NCBI RefSeq assembly: GCF_004118675.1
Contig: NZ_SDHZ01000001.1
Span: 1,674,001-1,738,000, forward strand
Length of the DNA: 64,000 nt
Reading direction: 5' to 3'
Source: Filimonas effusa
Lineage (GTDB): Bacteria > Bacteroidota > Bacteroidia > Chitinophagales > Chitinophagaceae
The notes beneath the pieces were generated by a model, which was not told where the DNA came from, made no database searches, and saw only the letters and a list, made by a program, of their open reading frames with translations. The first letter of the stretch is position 1. Every line of letters begins with the position of its first letter. Positions 61,229 to 64,000 of the stretch are shown here, piece by piece. Made by a program: the position numbers and the translations under genes.

Positions 61229-61971
61229 ACGTTGATCTTTTCATTTGTTTGCGTTATCAATTGGAGGGCATTTTTTATTGCGCAGGCATTGCCGTCGTTA
61301 TTAAAAAACGCCCAGATTATATGTCCCTCCTGTTTCCATAGCAGCATTTTTTTTGCATAACTGTTAATCTGCTGTGTTGAATAGAGTGAATCGTATCCTG
61401 TTTTTCCGTGAAACCTGATGTAAACGTGCCTGGCGGTTAATTCGCTGGCTGATGGCCAACGTTTGCCGGCATCGGCAATGACAAAAGTTATTTTGAATTT
61501 ACGAAGCAACGAAAGGGCTTCGGGTGTGAACCAGCTTTCGTGTCTTGCTTCGAATGCGAAGTGGTAGCCTTTATACTGCTTTAGTATGGAGAAAAAGTGG
61601 GTGGTTTTTTCTTCATTAAATGCAAGGTTGGGCGGCAGCTGTATAAGAACGGGGCCAAGTTTCTTTTTAAAAGGTTTGAACACATCGAAGAAACGCGGAA
61701 GTGTTTGTTCGGGATCATTTAGTTTTTTTACATGGGTAATATACCTGCTGATCTTTGGGCAGAAGCGGAATTTAGCCTTTACCGTTTTCATCCAATTGGC
61801 TACTGTTCCGGGTTTTGGCAGATGATAAAAGCTTGTATTAATTTCTGTAGTCCCGAAATATTGTGCGTAATAGTCCAGGTAAGCGTTTGCCGGCAGGCCT
61901 TGGGGATAAAAGCGTTCGCGCCAGTGTTTATAGCTCCAGCCAGATGTGCCTATATGAATTTTGCCTGTCAT
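61225..61971 (-). CDS. DUF72 (YecE-like) TIM-barrel protein
   Basis: The 248-residue protein has the family features HIGTSGWSYKHWRERFYP at the N-terminus, TEINTSFYHLPKPGTVANWM and the C-terminal WAFFNNDGNACAIKNALQL. DUF72 proteins adopt a TIM barrel resembling phosphoesterase/endonuclease IV folds. No activity is established. It is the first gene of a two-gene operon with the DUF2243 gene. Confidence 0.92.
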   Translation of the reverse strand: MTGKIHIGTSGWSYKHWRERFYPQGLPANAYLDYYAQYFGTTEINTSFYHLPKPGTVANWMKTVKAKFRFCPKISRYITHVKKLNDPEQTLPRFFDVFKPFKKKLGPVLIQLPPNLAFNEEKTTHFFSILKQYKGYHFAFEARHESWFTPEALSLLRKFKITFVIADAGKRWPSASELTARHVYIRFHGKTGYDSLYSTQQINSYAKKMLLWKQEGHIIWAFFNNDGNACAIKNALQLITQTNEKINV

Positions 61972-62050
61972 ACATACGTTCTTTTAGGGCTATGCCTGTT
62001 TTTTGCATGTTATTATCCGGAATGAGATACAATAGTTATACCGCCGGTTT

Positions 62051-62064
62051 CCCTTAATTAAGGG
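62051..62064. promoter_or_regulatory. Perfect 14-bp palindrome in the gap before the DUF421 operon
   Basis: CCCTTAATTAAGGG is a perfect palindrome, flanked by ACCGCC and CGGTGG words that can extend it. It lies between the divergent DUF72 gene (start 61971) and the small-protein/DUF421 operon (start 62159). It may be an operator for either. Confidence 0.35.
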
Positions 62065-62158
62065 CGGTGGATGTGTGGCGTTATGGGGGCAGGAATATTT
62101 TTTGCATTACTCTTAGGTTGATTTACCGGTGATTTGTTTACCCGTCAAAAATATTTTT

Positions 62159-62410
62159 ATGAGTTTAGGTCCTGCTTTATTAAAACTATTAGACAAAAAG
62201 TATGCGCCCCTGACAATGGTAGAACAGAAGTTCAAGGGATATGATCTTTCCTTTAAAACAGATGTGGATGGTTTACCTATTTTATTATTTATAGGGAAGC
62301 GGGATGAGGGCGGCAATGTACGCGGAGAGCGTTATGCAAGGCGTTTGGCAAAAGATAAGGAAGGGGCTGTTATAAAAGACCACTGGGATTTTAAAGGGAA
62401 AGCGTCATGA
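62159..62410 (+). CDS. Small conserved hypothetical protein
   Basis: This 83-residue soluble, Lys/Asp-rich protein (MSLGPALLKLLDKKYAPLTM, then LPILLFIGKRDEGGNVRGER) has no motif I can assign. I chose the start at 62159; a Met at 62129 adds ten residues. Its stop overlaps the DUF421 start by 4 bp (ATGA), so it is co-translated with it. It is probably a partner of the DUF421 proteins, but its role is unknown. Confidence 0.75.
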   Translation: MSLGPALLKLLDKKYAPLTMVEQKFKGYDLSFKTDVDGLPILLFIGKRDEGGNVRGERYARRLAKDKEGAVIKDHWDFKGKAS

Positions 62411-63093
62411 AAAAGGAGGCCATCAAGTTAAGCGATATAAAAAGGATTTTAATAGGAGAAGCTCCCTTTGAGTTTCTCCTGGAAGTATTGCTACGTACCG
62501 GTATCATTTACTGTGTTCTTCTACTGACTGTACGGTTATTAGGAAAGCGTATGTCGGGCCAGCTTACGATCACCGAGTTAGCGGTAATGATACTTATGGG
62601 CGCTATTGTTTCCGCTCCTATGGAGCTACCGGAGCGTGGCATCATGCAAGGTTTTGCCATCCTTATCCTGATATTGTTATTACACCAGGGGGTGACCTGG
62701 CTGGAGGTAAAGTTTAAAAAAGTAGAGCTGGTTACACAAGGGATACCTAAAATGCTTGTAGCTGACGGCGTTATTCAGACAGCAGTACTTGCGCATGTAC
62801 AGATCTCGAAAGACCAGCTATTTGCGGTATTAAGGGGGCAGGCTATTTACAATCTTGGGAAGGTAAAGCGGGTATACCTGGAGACATGTGGAAAGTTCAC
62901 TATTTATAAATTTAAAGCATCGAAGGCCGGATTATCGGTATTACCACCGGAGGAGGGAAGGGACAATACGATGCAGCAAGTGAAAGAAGGGAATGAAAGC
63001 TGTTCGGTATGTGGTTATACGCGGGAAGTTAAAGAAGCAGTTGCTTCGTGTCCGAACTGTTTCAACAATTCGTGGGAGTGGGCGATCCTATAA
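62407..63093 (+). CDS. DUF421 (YetF-like) membrane protein with C-terminal zinc ribbon, first copy
   Basis: The 228-residue protein has three N-terminal membrane helices (about 28-100, with RLLGKRMSGQLTITELAVMI). The soluble DUF421 domain contains ISKDQLFAVLRGQAIYNLGK and VKRVYLE. The C-terminus adds a CxxC...CxxC zinc ribbon (CSVCGY and CPNCF), not part of the standard DUF421 domain. The second copy starts 11 bp after it. YetF-type proteins are linked to membrane stress or spore germination; the mechanism is unknown. Confidence 0.85.
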   Translation: MKKEAIKLSDIKRILIGEAPFEFLLEVLLRTGIIYCVLLLTVRLLGKRMSGQLTITELAVMILMGAIVSAPMELPERGIMQGFAILILILLLHQGVTWLEVKFKKVELVTQGIPKMLVADGVIQTAVLAHVQISKDQLFAVLRGQAIYNLGKVKRVYLETCGKFTIYKFKASKAGLSVLPPEEGRDNTMQQVKEGNESCSVCGYTREVKEAVASCPNCFNNSWEWAIL

Positions 63094-63104
63094 AATATTT
63101 TGTT

Positions 63105-63797
63105 ATGAAAGAATATGAGATAAAGCTGGGAGACTGGCAGCGTATTTTATTTGGAGAAGTACCTCCCGAGTTTTACCTGGAGGCGGCGTTACGGATCATT
63201 TTCATGTATATACTTGTAGTGTTCAGTATGCGGAAGATGGGTAAACGGCTGTCATCGCATCTTAGCAGGAACGAGATGGTGGCTACCATTGCGCTGGCTG
63301 CGGCGGCAGGTATACCGGTGCATACGCCGGAAAGGGGACTGTTACCTGCGGTAATAGTAGCCTTTATTGTTATTATCGGGCAGTATCTTGTTTCGCAGCG
63401 GGCTATGCGCAGTAATACATTTGAACGTCATGCGCTTGGACAAATAGCAACATTGGTTCATGGTGGGTATATGCATCTGGGAGAAATGGTAAAAAGCCGT
63501 TTATCGAAAGACCGTGTTTTTTCTGAGTTAAGAGGCAGGGGATATATTCATCTTGGGCAGGTAGAACGCCTTTATTTTGAGGCCAACGGGCGTTTCAGTA
63601 TGTTAGAGGCCACCGATCCGCGCCCCGGCCTGTGTGTGCTACCTGAATTTGATAAAGATTTTATCCAGGAACAAATAATAAGGCGCGATATACAGGTATG
63701 TACCACTTGCGGGAAGATAAAGGAGACCGGCCCTTATTGTGTTAACTGCGGAAAGGAGGAATTTGATTATGCGGTAGAAGATAGCCCAACGAGATGA
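63105..63797 (+). CDS. DUF421 (YetF-like) membrane protein with C-terminal zinc ribbon, second copy
   Basis: This 230-residue paralogue of the preceding gene has the same layout: three membrane helices (MRKMGKRLSSHLSRNEMVAT), the DUF421 block LSKDRVFSELRGRGYIHLGQ and a zinc ribbon (CTTCGK and CVNCG). I chose the Met at 63105; a Met at 63048 overlaps the first copy. The zinc ribbon in both copies argues that it is functional. Confidence 0.85.
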   Translation: MKEYEIKLGDWQRILFGEVPPEFYLEAALRIIFMYILVVFSMRKMGKRLSSHLSRNEMVATIALAAAAGIPVHTPERGLLPAVIVAFIVIIGQYLVSQRAMRSNTFERHALGQIATLVHGGYMHLGEMVKSRLSKDRVFSELRGRGYIHLGQVERLYFEANGRFSMLEATDPRPGLCVLPEFDKDFIQEQIIRRDIQVCTTCGKIKETGPYCVNCGKEEFDYAVEDSPTR

Positions 63798-63853
63798 TAA
63801 GCTGTTCAAATTTCTGTCATCCTATAGCCGTTTTTTAAACGAGTCTGGTTTCG

Positions 63854-64000
63854 TTAGGCTGCATCTTTTTTTTCGACACCAAAGGCAGCAATAAACAAGA
63901 GAAAATTGGTGGCCTGCAATAGCATCACATGCGTATGGTTCAGGTGCCTGGCAGCCTCATAATGCCTGGGATAGGTAATAATGAAAGCTGTGGCAAACAT
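63854..64000 (-). CDS. C-terminal part of an unidentified membrane protein (runs off the right edge)
   Basis: The minus strand is open from the window edge to a TAA at 63854-63856, giving 48 residues, including AARHLNHTHVMLLQATNFLL and ending FGVEKKDAA. The hydrophobic segment suggests the last membrane helix of a longer protein. An ATG happens to fall at the edge (64000), so a complete 48-residue protein cannot be excluded. No family can be named. Confidence 0.45.
   Translation of the reverse strand: MFATAFIITYPRHYEAARHLNHTHVMLLQATNFLLFIAAFGVEKKDAA

Overview
The window looks like chromosome of a Bacteroidota bacterium, most likely family Chitinophagaceae (Chitinophaga/Niastella-like). Several signs agree. 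There is a SusC/SusD outer-membrane pair. Upstream elements often match the Bacteroidota -7 box TAnnTTTG, and Shine-Dalgarno sites are rarely visible. An ECF sigma factor lies next to an anti-sigma-like protein that ends in a barrel. There is a Bacteroidota-type LptD and a separate OstA-like protein, and a Nudix-fold regulator beside the arabinose genes. I see no rRNA, tRNA, CRISPR array, insertion sequence or prophage. Gene density is high; only three gene-free stretches exceed 300 bp (14345-14661, 21218-21740, 27455-27946). The last two hold the least ordinary DNA in the window.

Layout. 1-5.8 kb: the 5' end of a glycogen-debranching gene leaving the left edge, small stress or housekeeping genes, a TetR-controlled membrane/rhodanese operon, uracil-DNA glycosylase and a PlsC acyltransferase. 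5.9-13.5 kb: an envelope-biogenesis cluster (lptD divergent from two amidases, an MlaD-like MCE protein and an OstA/LptA-like protein). 13.6-21.2 kb: a DeoR regulator, then SusC, SusD, a DUF4397 lipoprotein and a fasciclin lipoprotein. 21.7-27.5 kb: an L-arabinose locus with an AraC-type regulator, a Nudix-type (AraR-like) regulator, araB, araD and araA. 27.9-35.3 kb: an SpmA/SpmB fusion, ychF, queG, an ECF sigma/anti-sigma pair, an SRPBCC protein and an ABC permease without its ATPase. 35.4-36.3 kb: an Xre-RES toxin-antitoxin module. 36.3-54 kb: housekeeping genes (sppA, folK, deoxynucleoside kinase, MFS, K+/H+ antiporter, gcvP, ispD, cysteine desulfurase, glmM) and an LTA-synthase-like phosphotransferase. 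54-64 kb: PAP2 phosphatase, CorC-like protein, a HupE/M1-peptidase pair that overlaps by 77 bp, small membrane proteins, and a small protein followed by two zinc-ribbon DUF421 proteins.

How the genes work together. AraA, AraB and AraD form the complete isomerase-kinase-epimerase route from L-arabinose to D-xylulose 5-phosphate. No arabinose permease or glycosidase is present, so uptake depends on genes elsewhere or on the SusCD system just upstream. LptD, the OstA-like protein, MlaD and the amidases point to coordinated outer-membrane and peptidoglycan maintenance.

The most unusual signals are non-coding. Tandem repeat arrays lie directly behind the terminators of two adjacent operons (21.3 and 27.5 kb). 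Each array carries sequence from the terminator stem, and the two terminators share a GGCCGTATCA stem core. The Xre-RES module has two perfect 12-bp direct repeats that bracket its -7 box.
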